NCBI GenBank assembly: GCA_031546815.1
Contig: JAVBJV010000057.1
Location: forward strand, 1 to 24,883
Direction: 5' to 3'
Length of the DNA: 24,883 nt
From: JAVBJV01 sp031546815
Lineage (GTDB): Bacteria; Pseudomonadota; Alphaproteobacteria; Acetobacterales; Acetobacteraceae
A program made the translations under genes and the position numbers. Shown here piece after piece: positions 1 to 7,931 of this stretch (positions within the stretch are counted from its first letter, which is position 1; every line of letters starts with the position of its first letter). The notes below the pieces were generated by a model, which saw only the letters and a program-made list of their open reading frames with translations, ran no database searches and was not told where the DNA came from.

Positions 1-938
1 CGCATCGGCACGGCTGGCACCGGCGCGTTGCGATCCCAGTGCGGCAATTTTTCCTTGCCGAACCATTTGGCCTTCAGCGCATAATAGCGATGCGACAGGC
101 GCGGATAATCGGCGCGCACGGCCGAGACCAGCGCATCGACCACTTCGTCTTCCACCATATTGGCGCGGTTACGCGACGAACCGGGGCGCGGATACTGGCG
201 CCAGTCGTCGATGATTTCCTTGTCCTTCGCCAGCGTGTTGGTGATCAGCGCGAACAGCTTCACGTTGTCGCCGAACGCGGCCCCCACCGCCTTGCCTGCC
301 GCTTCGCGCACCGCACGGTTGCGGTCCGACAGCTTGTTCAGCGCGGCCGAAACCGTCAGGCTTTCGCCCAGCACGGTGATGCGCATGTTGGCGATAGTTT
401 CATCGAACAGGCGCGACCAGGCGGAACGCCCCGTCACTTCCTTTTCGTGCAGCAGCTTTTCCAGATCGTCCGACAGCTGATGCGGGCGGAACACGCGCAG
501 ATCGCGCAGCCACGGGCCCCAATGTGCGAGTTCCGGCGTGAGCATCTTTGCATTCAGCAGGGCATCGTCGATACGGTTCAATTCCAGCGCGAAGAATAGC
601 ATGTCGCTGGAAATCGCGGTCACCCGTTCCTGCATCGTCTGGTAGAACCCGCCGATCGCCGAATCCGTGGAATCGCCGCTGAACATCAGCTGCGCGTACG
701 AGATCACGCGCCCCAGCACTTCCTCGATCCGTTCATACTGCGTGATCGCACCGGCAAGGGCGGCGCCATCCAGCGCGGCGAGCTTCCCCGCGTACTGCGT
801 GGCAAAGGCTTTTGCGTCCAATGCGGCGCGGTCCAGATCGCCCAGCAGAAGCTTGCTGTCGGGGGCCGGGTACAGGTCGCTCAGATCCCAGCTCGGGAGG
901 TCGTTCTGTTGTTTTGGCATTGCGGCTTTGACTGACAT
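1..938 (-). CDS. pepF: Oligoendopeptidase F-type M3 family metallopeptidase, N-terminal part (partial)
   Basis: The minus strand encodes an uninterrupted reading frame from an ATG at 938 to the window edge, about 312 residues. It opens MSVKAAMPKQQNDLPSWDLS, followed by DLYP. The 'LPxWDLSDLYP' opening and the helical region after it (ERIEEVLGRVISYAQL, ADYPRLSHRYYALKAKW) are typical of the N-terminal half of PepF/M3B oligoendopeptidases, cytoplasmic zinc enzymes that cleave short peptides. The HExxH zinc motif lies in the C-terminal half, outside the window, so catalytic competence cannot be judged. A second in-frame ATG at 920 is possible. I prefer 938 because a weak purine-rich stretch (GGGCAG) precedes it and nothing precedes 920. 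It is transcribed divergently from the acyl-CoA synthetase gene. Family assignment is confident; exact substrate is unknown. Confidence 0.85.
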   Translation of the reverse strand, partial: MSVKAAMPKQQNDLPSWDLSDLYPAPDSKLLLGDLDRAALDAKAFATQYAGKLAALDGAALAGAITQYERIEEVLGRVISYAQLMFSGDSTDSAIGGFYQTMQERVTAISSDMLFFALELNRIDDALLNAKMLTPELAHWGPWLRDLRVFRPHQLSDDLEKLLHEKEVTGRSAWSRLFDETIANMRITVLGESLTVSAALNKLSDRNRAVREAAGKAVGAAFGDNVKLFALITNTLAKDKEIIDDWRQYPRPGSSRNRANMVEDEVVDALVSAVRADYPRLSHRYYALKAKWFGKEKLPHWDRNAPVPAVPM

Positions 939-1022
939 GTGCTGCCCATATGGGGGTATGAAGCGGACTATATAAGGGTCATGCCCTTCATGGACCGCTG
1001 CCGCAAGAGGAATCGCGCCGTT

Positions 1023-2741
1023 ATGCCCGCTCTCGCCCCCTATCTGGACTGGCCAAATCTGCCCACCATGATGCTCGATCGCGCCCGGTTATGGGGCAGT
1101 CGCCCCATGTTGCGTCACCATCAGGACGGCGCGTGGCACAGCACAAGCTGGCGGGATTTTGCACAGAAAACGGCATCCTGCGCGGCGGCATTGCGGGCGC
1201 GTGGCGTCTCGCCCGGCGACCGCGTGCTGATCGTATCGGAAAACCGTCCGGAATTCCCCGTGATCGATACCGCAATCATGGCGGTGCATGCGGTCTCGGT
1301 CCCGGCCTACACGACCTATACCGTGGACGACTTCGCCCATGTGCTGCGCGATTCCGGCGCGCGGGCGGTGTTCGTCTCGGGCAAGGCGCTGACCCGGCGC
1401 GTGCTGGACGCCGCGCGGCAGACCGGTGGACTGGATCTGTTGATCACCACGCAAGACCCCGGCGAGACCGATGGTATTGCGGTGCTGCAGTGGACGGATG
1501 CCTGCGCGATGCCGGGCGATGTGAACATGCTGCTGGCCGAAAGCACCGAGATAAGCCGTGATGCCCTCGCCTGCCTGATCTATACCTCGGGCACGGGCGG
1601 CGCACCGAAGGGGGTGATGCTGTCGCACCGGGCCTTGCTGTCGAACTGTCATGGTGCGTATCACCTGATGAAGCCGCTGTTGAGCGATGGCGAGGTGTAT
1701 CTGTCGTTCCTGCCGCTATCGCATTCGTATGAACACACGATCGGGCAGTTCTTCTTCTCCACCATCGGGTCCGAGATCGTCTACGCGCGCGGCACGGAAC
1801 ATCTGGTGGCCGACATGCCCGCCGTGCGCCCGACGGTGATGACATCGGTGCCGCGCATTCTGGAACTGGTGCGCACACGCACCTTGCAGGCCCTTGCGAA
1901 GCAGCCCGCGTGGAAACAGCGGATGTTCCAGATGGCGCTGGATATCGGCCTGAAACGCCAGACCGGGCAGCGCCGCAATCCGCTGGAATGGCTGGCCGAC
2001 CCGGTACTGGACCGCATGGTCCGCCGGCAGGTGCGCGATCGCTTCGGCGGTCGGTTAAAGGGCATCATGTCGGGCGGTGGGCGTCTGGACCCCGATGTCG
2101 GACGGTTCTTTCTGGCGCTCGGTCTGCCGGTGATGCAGGGCTATGGCCAGACCGAAGCCGGGCCAGTCATCAGCGCCAACCCGCCCGGGCGCATCCGCAT
2201 CGAAACCGTGGGGCCGCCATTGCGCGGCGTGGAGCTGCGTTTCGCGGATGACGGCGAAATTCTGGTGCGCGGCGATCTGCTGATGTCCGGCTACTGGAAC
2301 AATGCGGACGCTACCGCCGATGCAATCCGTGACGGCTGGCTGCATACCGGCGATATTGGTGTGCAGGACAAGGGCGGTTACCTGCGCATCACCGACCGCA
2401 AGCGCGACATCATCAAGACCTCGGGCGGCGACATGGTCAGCCCGGCGCGCATCGAAGGGCTGCTGATGCAGCAGGTAGAAATCGCACAGGCGGTGCTGGC
2501 GGGCGATGCACGCCCGCATCTTGTCGCGCTGATCGTCCCCAATCCGGGTTACGACGATACTGCAGTTACACAGGCAGTAGATCGTGTGAACAAGATAACC
2601 ACAACCACCGAACGCATCCGTCGCTGGCACAGAGCCGATGCTTTCACAATTGAGAACAGAATGCTGACCACCACACAGAAAATCCGTCGCGCTGCCGTAT
2701 TGAAAGCCCATGACGAGGAGATTTCTGCCCTGTATCGCTAA
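1023..2741 (+). CDS. AMP-forming acyl-CoA synthetase (long-chain fatty acid-CoA ligase type)
   Basis: A 572-residue ANL-superfamily enzyme that would activate a carboxylic acid to acyl-AMP and then to acyl-CoA. Visible motifs: ATP/P-loop YTSGTGGAPKG (187-197), FLPLSHSYEH (229-238), GYGQTEAGP (373-381), HTGDIG (441-446), TDRKRDIIKTSGG (457-469), and a C-terminal TTTQKIRR with the likely adenylation Lys553. At 572 residues it is slightly short for the FadD15-like group (about 600), mainly in the C-terminal lid. Upstream ATGs at 939, 981 and 990 are in frame, but the ATG at 1023 has AGAGGA 11 bases ahead and gives the usual family start. It lies 131 bp before a five-gene Liv-type ABC importer on the same strand, which suggests the ligase activates what the importer brings in. 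Substrate (fatty, aromatic or other acid) cannot be read from sequence. Confidence 0.9.
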   Translation: MPALAPYLDWPNLPTMMLDRARLWGSRPMLRHHQDGAWHSTSWRDFAQKTASCAAALRARGVSPGDRVLIVSENRPEFPVIDTAIMAVHAVSVPAYTTYTVDDFAHVLRDSGARAVFVSGKALTRRVLDAARQTGGLDLLITTQDPGETDGIAVLQWTDACAMPGDVNMLLAESTEISRDALACLIYTSGTGGAPKGVMLSHRALLSNCHGAYHLMKPLLSDGEVYLSFLPLSHSYEHTIGQFFFSTIGSEIVYARGTEHLVADMPAVRPTVMTSVPRILELVRTRTLQALAKQPAWKQRMFQMALDIGLKRQTGQRRNPLEWLADPVLDRMVRRQVRDRFGGRLKGIMSGGGRLDPDVGRFFLALGLPVMQGYGQTEAGPVISANPPGRIRIETVGPPLRGVELRFADDGEILVRGDLLMSGYWNNADATADAIRDGWLHTGDIGVQDKGGYLRITDRKRDIIKTSGGDMVSPARIEGLLMQQVEIAQAVLAGDARPHLVALIVPNPGYDDTAVTQAVDRVNKITTTTERIRRWHRADAFTIENRMLTTTQKIRRAAVLKAHDEEISALYR

Positions 2742-2872
2742 TTCACAGGGGGCGCGCGGAATGTCCCTTCCCACGTGTCCCCTGTTATTGCAGACTTCCC
2801 CCATAAGGGGCGTAAAGCCCGTACAGTAACAGGACGCACGCGAACGAAACGTGCCTTAAGGGGGACTAAGCG

Positions 2873-4126
2873 ATGGGTATCAATCGTCGTACTTTTATCG
2901 GGGCTGCAAGCGGCGCGGCTGTCTGCGCAACCTATCTGCGCCATGGGATCGCGCAATCAAACGAACCTATTCGTCTCGCATCCATCGATCCGCAGTCCGG
3001 CATGCTGGCACTGTCGGGTGATGCCACATTCAAATACACGCAGTTCGGCGTGCACCGGGCCAATGCCAAGGGTGGCGCGCTGGGACGCAAGCTTGAAATC
3101 ACCGCCTTCGACAACAAGGCAAACGCTCAGGAATCCGTGCTGCAGCTGCGCGCGGCCATCGATCAGGGCGTCCGCTTTATTGTGCAGGGCAACGGCACCC
3201 ATGTCGCGCTGGCGCTGATCGAAGCGATCGAAAAGCACAATCGCCGCAACCCCGGCCAGGAAGTGATGTTCATCAACATCGCAGCGGTCGATCCGGTGCT
3301 GACCAACGCGAAATGCAGCTTCTGGCATTTCCAGTACGACCTCAGCTCGGCCATGAAGATCCGCGCGCTGACGCAGACCATGGCGACGAACCAAGAGATC
3401 AAGAAGGTCTATCTGGTCAACCAGGACTACGCCTTCGGCCGCACCTGCGCCGAGGAATTCCAGGCACGGATCAAGGAACTGCGCCCCGACATCGAAGTCG
3501 TCGGCAGCGACCTGCATCCGCTGGGCCGCGTCACCGATTTCTCGCCCTATATCAACAAAGTCCGCCAATCGGGCGCGCAGGCCGTGTTCAGCGCCAACTG
3601 GGGGTCGGATCTGGCGCTGCTGGTGCGCGCCGGGGCCGGTTCGGGGCTGGATGTGGATTACTACACGTTCTACGGCGCGTCGGTCGGGGTTCCCGCAGCA
3701 ATCGGCCCGGCGGGGATCGGGCGCGTCATCATGTCGTCGACCCATCACGACAATCTGGGCGTCGAACTTCAGAACGCGGAACTGCTGGGCCGCACCACCG
3801 AATTCCGTGAACGCTACAACATGGACCTCAGCGGCGGCGGGTATACCAATATGATGCTGCTGCTTGCCCAAAGTATCAACGCTGCCGGATCGATGGACAT
3901 GAAGAAGATCGCGCTGGAATTCCAGAACGGCAGCATCGACACGCCGACCGGCATTTACAAGTTCGGCGCCGGACATCAGGGCATGGGGGACCTGTTCGTT
4001 GCCCGCCTTGAACGCGGTGTCCGCTTCGAGGCCGAAGGCGTGGGCGGCGGCTGGAAAACCATTCGTCGCTTCAACGCCGAGGAATTGGTCGTCCCCAACA
4101 GCTGCCAGATGCAGATGCCCGACTGA
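2873..4126 (+). CDS. Periplasmic substrate-binding protein of a branched-chain-amino-acid-type ABC importer
   Basis: A 417-residue type I periplasmic binding protein (Peripla_BP_6/LivJ-like). The N-terminus MGINRRTFIGAASGAAVCA has a twin-arginine motif (NRRTFIG) followed by a hydrophobic stretch and a plausible cleavage site near AQS (27-29), so export by Tat in folded form is likely. The mature part starts EPIRLASIDPQSGMLALSGD, the usual first strand and ligand loop. Later segments (VYLVNQDYAFGRTCAEEF; DFSPYINKVRQSGAQAVFSA) match the hinge and second lobe of the family. AGGGGGA lies 7-8 bases ahead of the ATG. It is the first gene of the importer operon, 50 bp before the LivH-type permease. 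The ligand is unlikely to be a simple amino acid given the adjacent CoA ligase, but that is inference. Confidence 0.9.
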   Translation: MGINRRTFIGAASGAAVCATYLRHGIAQSNEPIRLASIDPQSGMLALSGDATFKYTQFGVHRANAKGGALGRKLEITAFDNKANAQESVLQLRAAIDQGVRFIVQGNGTHVALALIEAIEKHNRRNPGQEVMFINIAAVDPVLTNAKCSFWHFQYDLSSAMKIRALTQTMATNQEIKKVYLVNQDYAFGRTCAEEFQARIKELRPDIEVVGSDLHPLGRVTDFSPYINKVRQSGAQAVFSANWGSDLALLVRAGAGSGLDVDYYTFYGASVGVPAAIGPAGIGRVIMSSTHHDNLGVELQNAELLGRTTEFRERYNMDLSGGGYTNMMLLLAQSINAAGSMDMKKIALEFQNGSIDTPTGIYKFGAGHQGMGDLFVARLERGVRFEAEGVGGGWKTIRRFNAEELVVPNSCQMQMPD

Positions 4127-4176
4127 ACCATCGCTACCGTCGGGACTATCGGGTCAATTTCTGGAGGTATCTGCAG

Positions 4177-5115
4177 ATGCAGCTTATCAGCGTCTCGCTG
4201 CTTAATGGCGTTCTCTATGGCATGTTGCTGTTCCTGCTGGCCAGCGGGCTGACGGTTATTCTCAGCCTGATGGGCGTGCTGAACTTCGCGCACACCAGCT
4301 TCTACATGATCGGCGCGTATCTTGCCTTCACCATCAGTCAGCTGGTGGGGTTCTGGCCCGCGCTGATCATCGCGCCGCTGCTGGTGGGCGGGATCGGGAT
4401 CCTGGTCGAAAATTACGGCCTCCGACGAGTGCACGCACAAGGCCATCTGATCGAACTGCTGTTCACCTTTGCGCTGGCATTCGTGATCGAACAGATGGTC
4501 AGCATGATCTGGGGCAAACAGCCGGTGCCGTATCGCATCCCCGAAAGCATGAGCGGCGCAGCCTTCATCATGTATGGGGCAGAAATCCAGATCTATCGGG
4601 TGTTCATGTTCGTGCTGTCGGCCGTGGTGTTCGTGGGACTGTTCTACGGACTGGTGCGTACGCGCATCGGACTGATCGTGCAGGCCGCCCTCACCCATCC
4701 GGAAATGGTGGGCTCGCTGGGGCATAACGTGCCGCGCATCTTCATGTTTGTGTTCGGCGGCGGGGCCGCGCTTGCGGGTCTGGCCGGGGTGATCGGTGGG
4801 AATTACCTGTCCACAAATCCGGGCATGGCGTTGCAGCTTGGATCGATCGTGTTCGTGGTCGTCGTGCTGGGTGGGCTTGGCTCGCTGCCGGGGGCGTTCA
4901 TCGCCTCGCTGCTGGTCGGGCTGATCCAGACGATGGCGGTCTCGGTCGATGTGTCTGCCGCCGATGGGCTGCGGGCACTTGGCCTCAGCGTGCATGGCTG
5001 GTGGCTGGAAGAGCTGCTGAGCCTGAGTGTGGCACGTATGGCACCGCTGTTGCCGTTCCTGCTGCTGATGCTGGTGCTGATCTTCCGCCCACGCGGCCTG
5101 ATGGGGACACGCTGA
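4177..5115 (+). CDS. livH: LivH-type ABC permease
   Basis: A 312-residue hydrophobic inner-membrane protein of the branched-chain amino acid permease family (BPD_transp_2). The first segment (QLISVSLLNGVLYGMLLFLL) and the GLTVILSLMGVLNFAHTSFY block are diagnostic of LivH. About eight membrane segments can be recognised. The cytoplasmic coupling region is around RTRIGLIVQAALTHPEMVGS. A good GGAGG ribosome binding site precedes the ATG by about 9 bases. The stop is one base before the LivM ATG, so the two permeases are probably translationally coupled. The Liv symbol describes the family and does not imply leucine transport. Length is normal for the family (about 290-310). Confidence 0.9.
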   Translation: MQLISVSLLNGVLYGMLLFLLASGLTVILSLMGVLNFAHTSFYMIGAYLAFTISQLVGFWPALIIAPLLVGGIGILVENYGLRRVHAQGHLIELLFTFALAFVIEQMVSMIWGKQPVPYRIPESMSGAAFIMYGAEIQIYRVFMFVLSAVVFVGLFYGLVRTRIGLIVQAALTHPEMVGSLGHNVPRIFMFVFGGGAALAGLAGVIGGNYLSTNPGMALQLGSIVFVVVVLGGLGSLPGAFIASLLVGLIQTMAVSVDVSAADGLRALGLSVHGWWLEELLSLSVARMAPLLPFLLLMLVLIFRPRGLMGTR

Positions 5116-5116
5116 C

Positions 5117-6484
5117 ATGAGCACGACAACAACAACCGCTTTCCAGCCGCGTCAGCCCGCCCTTACCGGGCGTGCCATCCTACGGCGCAGCAGTTTCTGG
5201 ATCTGCGTCGGGTTGATCTGGACGCTGTTGCTGCCGTTCACGGTACGCACCGGACTGGTGGAAACGCTGCTCGGCCAGTTCGGCATCGGCAGCAACTTCG
5301 CTCTGTCGCTGTTCATCCAGGTGGGTATCGCCGTGATGACCGCGCTGTCGTTCAACATGCTGCTGGGACATGGCGGCATGCTGAGCTTCGGGCACGCGGT
5401 GTTCTCGGGGCTGGGCGGGTTCTTCGTCATCCATGCGATGAACGATTCCCTCTATATCCCGCTGGAACTGCTGCCATTGGTGGGGGGCGTGGCGGGTTGC
5501 TTCTTCGCGCTGCTCTTTGGTTCGATCGCCACACGGCGTTCGGCCACCGCCTTCGCGATGATCACGCTGGGCCTGGGCGAACTGATGTCCAATGCGGCCT
5601 TCATGCTGGAAGGCTTCTTCGGCGGGGAAACCGGCGTTTCCGGGGACCGTATGGACCCGGTGAAGCTGCTGCCGTTCACCTATGGCTCGAACCTCGAAGT
5701 CTATTACCTCACCATGTTCTGGACGCTGGTGGCCGGGTTGCTGATGTGGCTGCAGACGCAGACTCCGCTGGGCCGCATGATGAACGCCGTACGCGACAAT
5801 GCCGAACGGGCGCAGTTCATCGGGTACGATCCGAACCGCGTGCGGCTGTATCAGTTCGCACTGTCGGGGCTGTTCGCGGGTATGGCGGGCGGCATGTTCG
5901 CCATCAGTCAGGAGCTGGTGAATTCGGAAGCCGTCAGCCTGCATCAGTCGAGCCTACTGCTGCTGATGGTGACGATCGGCGGGATCGGCATTTTCTATGG
6001 CCCCATTGTGGGCGCCATGCTGGTCACCGTGCTGCAAAGCGTGCTGAGCCTGCATACCAGCGTGTGGATGCTGTATTTCGGCATGACCTTCCTGCTGGTG
6101 GTGCTGTTCATGCCCGGCGGCATCGCCGGGTTCCTCAACATGCATCTGCCGGTCCTGAAGGCAGGCATGTTCGGGCGGTTGATTAAGCCGTATCTGCTGG
6201 CGTTCATCCCGCTGGCCGTTCTGCTGGCTGGCAGCATCATGCTGACGGAAATGATCTACGCCCTGACCGACACGGCCGGCAGCGGTACCACCGGGGTCTG
6301 GTGGATCAAATGGAACCAGAACAGCGTCATGCCATGGCTGATCGGCGGTGTGCTGCTGGTGGCAGGAGGCGTATGGTTCCGCTATGCATACGTCGCCGCG
6401 CAACAGGCATGGAACAGCGTCAACACCGATCTGAAAGCCGCCGAGGCACTTCAAATTCAGGCAGAACAGGCAGGTGCCGCATGA
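5117..6484 (+). CDS. livM: LivM-type ABC permease with extended C-terminus
   Basis: A 455-residue second permease of the importer. The family core lies between about residues 25 and 340: FNMLLGHGGMLSFGHAVFSG (79-98), FAMITLGLGELMSNA (146-160), the coupling region LGRMMNAVRDNAERAQFIGY (218-237), and GIGIFYGPIVGAMLVTVL (289-306). Most LivM-type permeases end soon after the GIAGFL segment. This one continues with two further hydrophobic segments (about 357-380 and 405-422) and a soluble tail (423-455), some 110 extra residues. The N-terminal 20 residues are polar and rich in Thr. It starts one base after livH ends, and its stop overlaps the livG start (ATGA). The extra helices look genuine: same frame, no stop, same composition. 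Confidence 0.9.
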   Translation: MSTTTTTAFQPRQPALTGRAILRRSSFWICVGLIWTLLLPFTVRTGLVETLLGQFGIGSNFALSLFIQVGIAVMTALSFNMLLGHGGMLSFGHAVFSGLGGFFVIHAMNDSLYIPLELLPLVGGVAGCFFALLFGSIATRRSATAFAMITLGLGELMSNAAFMLEGFFGGETGVSGDRMDPVKLLPFTYGSNLEVYYLTMFWTLVAGLLMWLQTQTPLGRMMNAVRDNAERAQFIGYDPNRVRLYQFALSGLFAGMAGGMFAISQELVNSEAVSLHQSSLLLLMVTIGGIGIFYGPIVGAMLVTVLQSVLSLHTSVWMLYFGMTFLLVVLFMPGGIAGFLNMHLPVLKAGMFGRLIKPYLLAFIPLAVLLAGSIMLTEMIYALTDTAGSGTTGVWWIKWNQNSVMPWLIGGVLLVAGGVWFRYAYVAAQQAWNSVNTDLKAAEALQIQAEQAGAA

Positions 6485-7236
6485 GCACGTACGCACTCGA
6501 TGTCAGCAATCTGCAGAAAAGCTACGGGCTGACGAAGATCATCCAGGGCCTGTCGGTGCAGATCGAAGCCGGGGAACGCCACGCGATCATCGGCCCCAAT
6601 GGCGCGGGCAAGACTACGCTGTTCAACCTGATCAGCGGGCGCACGCCACCCACGGGCGGCAAGATCCTGCTGAACGGCAAGGACATCACCGGCCTCGACC
6701 CGCACCAGATCAACCGGCGCGGCCTGTCGCGCAGCTTCCAGGTGACCAGCCTGTTCCATCGCCTCAGCACGTTCGAGAACCTGCGTTGTGCGTTGCTGTG
6801 GTCGCAGGGGTATCGCTATTCGTTCTGGAACCTGCTCGGCACGCAGAAGAAGCTGAATGCGGAAGCCGATATGTGGCTCGACCGCTTGCATCTGCGTCAT
6901 CGGCGCGATGTGCAGGCGGGGCTGCTGTCCTATGCCGAACAGCGCGCGCTGGAGATCGGCATGACGATCGCGGGCGGCGCACAGGTGGTGCTGCTCGACG
7001 AACCCACCGCGGGGATGAGCAGCGCCGAGACCGAGCAGGCCGTCAACCTGATCCGCGAGGTGACTGCCGGGCGCACATTGCTGATGGTGGAGCACGACAT
7101 GGGCGTGGTGTTCGGCCTTGCCGACCGCATCTCCGTGCTGGTGGCCGGACAGATCATCGCCACCGACATTCCCGCCAGGATCCGCGAGAATGCCGATGTG
7201 CAACACGCCTATCTCGGCCAGATGGAGGCCGCATAA
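6481..7236 (+). CDS. livG: LivG-type ABC ATP-binding protein with altered signature motif
   Basis: A 251-residue cytoplasmic ATPase subunit. Walker A GPNGAGKTT (38-46), Q-loop RSFQVTS (Q87), signature LSYAEQR (149-155), Walker B VVLLDEP (169-175) and switch His in VEHD (H205) are visible. The insertion between the Q-loop and signature (100-140) and the NxDVQHAYLG-type C-terminus are typical of LivG. The signature departs from LSxGxQ: Ala152 (GCC at 6934-6936) replaces the glycine that contacts ATP bound to the partner subunit. The start codon overlaps the livM stop (ATGA), implying translational coupling; no strong ribosome binding site is visible. The subunit is expected to pair with LivF under the LivH/LivM permease pair. 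Confidence 0.92.
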   Translation: MSTYALDVSNLQKSYGLTKIIQGLSVQIEAGERHAIIGPNGAGKTTLFNLISGRTPPTGGKILLNGKDITGLDPHQINRRGLSRSFQVTSLFHRLSTFENLRCALLWSQGYRYSFWNLLGTQKKLNAEADMWLDRLHLRHRRDVQAGLLSYAEQRALEIGMTIAGGAQVVLLDEPTAGMSSAETEQAVNLIREVTAGRTLLMVEHDMGVVFGLADRISVLVAGQIIATDIPARIRENADVQHAYLGQMEAA

Positions 7237-7931
7237 TGCTTCAGATCAACAATCTGCATGCCTATTACGGCAAGAGCCACGTGCTGCACGGCGTGAACCT
7301 CAACGTGCGCGAGGGCGAGATCGTCAGCCTGCTGGGCCGCAACGGCGTGGGGCGGTCCACCACCTGCAAGGCGGTGATGGGTCTGGTGCCCCCGGTTGGC
7401 GACATCGTCTACAAGGGGCGCAACATCTCGGGGCTTGCCCCGCACCAGGTTGCACAATGCGGCATCGGTTATGTGCCCGAGGACCGGCAGGTCTTCGCCA
7501 GCCTGACGGTGCGTCAGAACCTCGACCTGGGGCGCAAGGGCGGGCAGACCGGCGGGCGCTGGTCGATGGAGGACATGTTCCGCCTGTTCCCCCGGCTTGA
7601 GGAACGCGGCGATGTTCCGGCGGGTGCGCTGTCGGGTGGGGAGCAACAGATGCTCACCATGTGCCGCACGCTGATGGGCGACCCCGATCTTGTGCTGATC
7701 GACGAACCGACCGAGGGTCTGGCCCCCAAGATCGTCGAACAGGTGGGCGACCTGCTGGCCGAGATCACCCGGCGTGGCGTTTCCATCCTGCTGGTCGAGC
7801 AGAAGCTGACAATCGCGCTGCGTATCTCGCACCGTCTGTATGTGATGGGGCATGGGCAGATCGTGTTCGAAGGCACCGTCGACGACTTCAAGGCGAACGA
7901 CGCTGTGCGCAAGGAATGGCTGGAAGTCTGA
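7236..7931 (+). CDS. livF: LivF-type ABC ATP-binding protein with Arg in Walker A
   Basis: A 231-residue ATPase subunit. The Walker A region reads GRNGVGRSTT (34-43), so the usual Lys is Arg40 (CGG at 7353-7355). Q-loop region IGYVPEDRQVFASL (77-90), canonical signature LSGGEQQ (132-138), Walker B LVLIDEP (152-158) and the LivF-type ending (FEGTVDDFKANDAVRKEWLEV) are otherwise standard. The ATG overlaps the livG stop (TAATG). Walker A Lys-to-Arg changes usually weaken ATP hydrolysis in well-studied P-loop proteins. I have a vague memory of similar GVGRST loops in other LivF-like proteins, so this may mark a subfamily and not damage. The reading frame is intact and undegraded. Confidence 0.92.
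   Translation: MLQINNLHAYYGKSHVLHGVNLNVREGEIVSLLGRNGVGRSTTCKAVMGLVPPVGDIVYKGRNISGLAPHQVAQCGIGYVPEDRQVFASLTVRQNLDLGRKGGQTGGRWSMEDMFRLFPRLEERGDVPAGALSGGEQQMLTMCRTLMGDPDLVLIDEPTEGLAPKIVEQVGDLLAEITRRGVSILLVEQKLTIALRISHRLYVMGHGQIVFEGTVDDFKANDAVRKEWLEV

Noticed and set aside
969..975. TATATAA box upstream of the acyl-CoA synthetase as a -10 element
   Set aside because: No -35-like hexamer at 16-18 bases on either strand, so not called as a promoter.
7236..7931. LivF as a decaying pseudogene because of the altered Walker A
   Set aside because: The reading frame, all other motifs and the coupling with its neighbours are intact, so functional specialisation is more likely.
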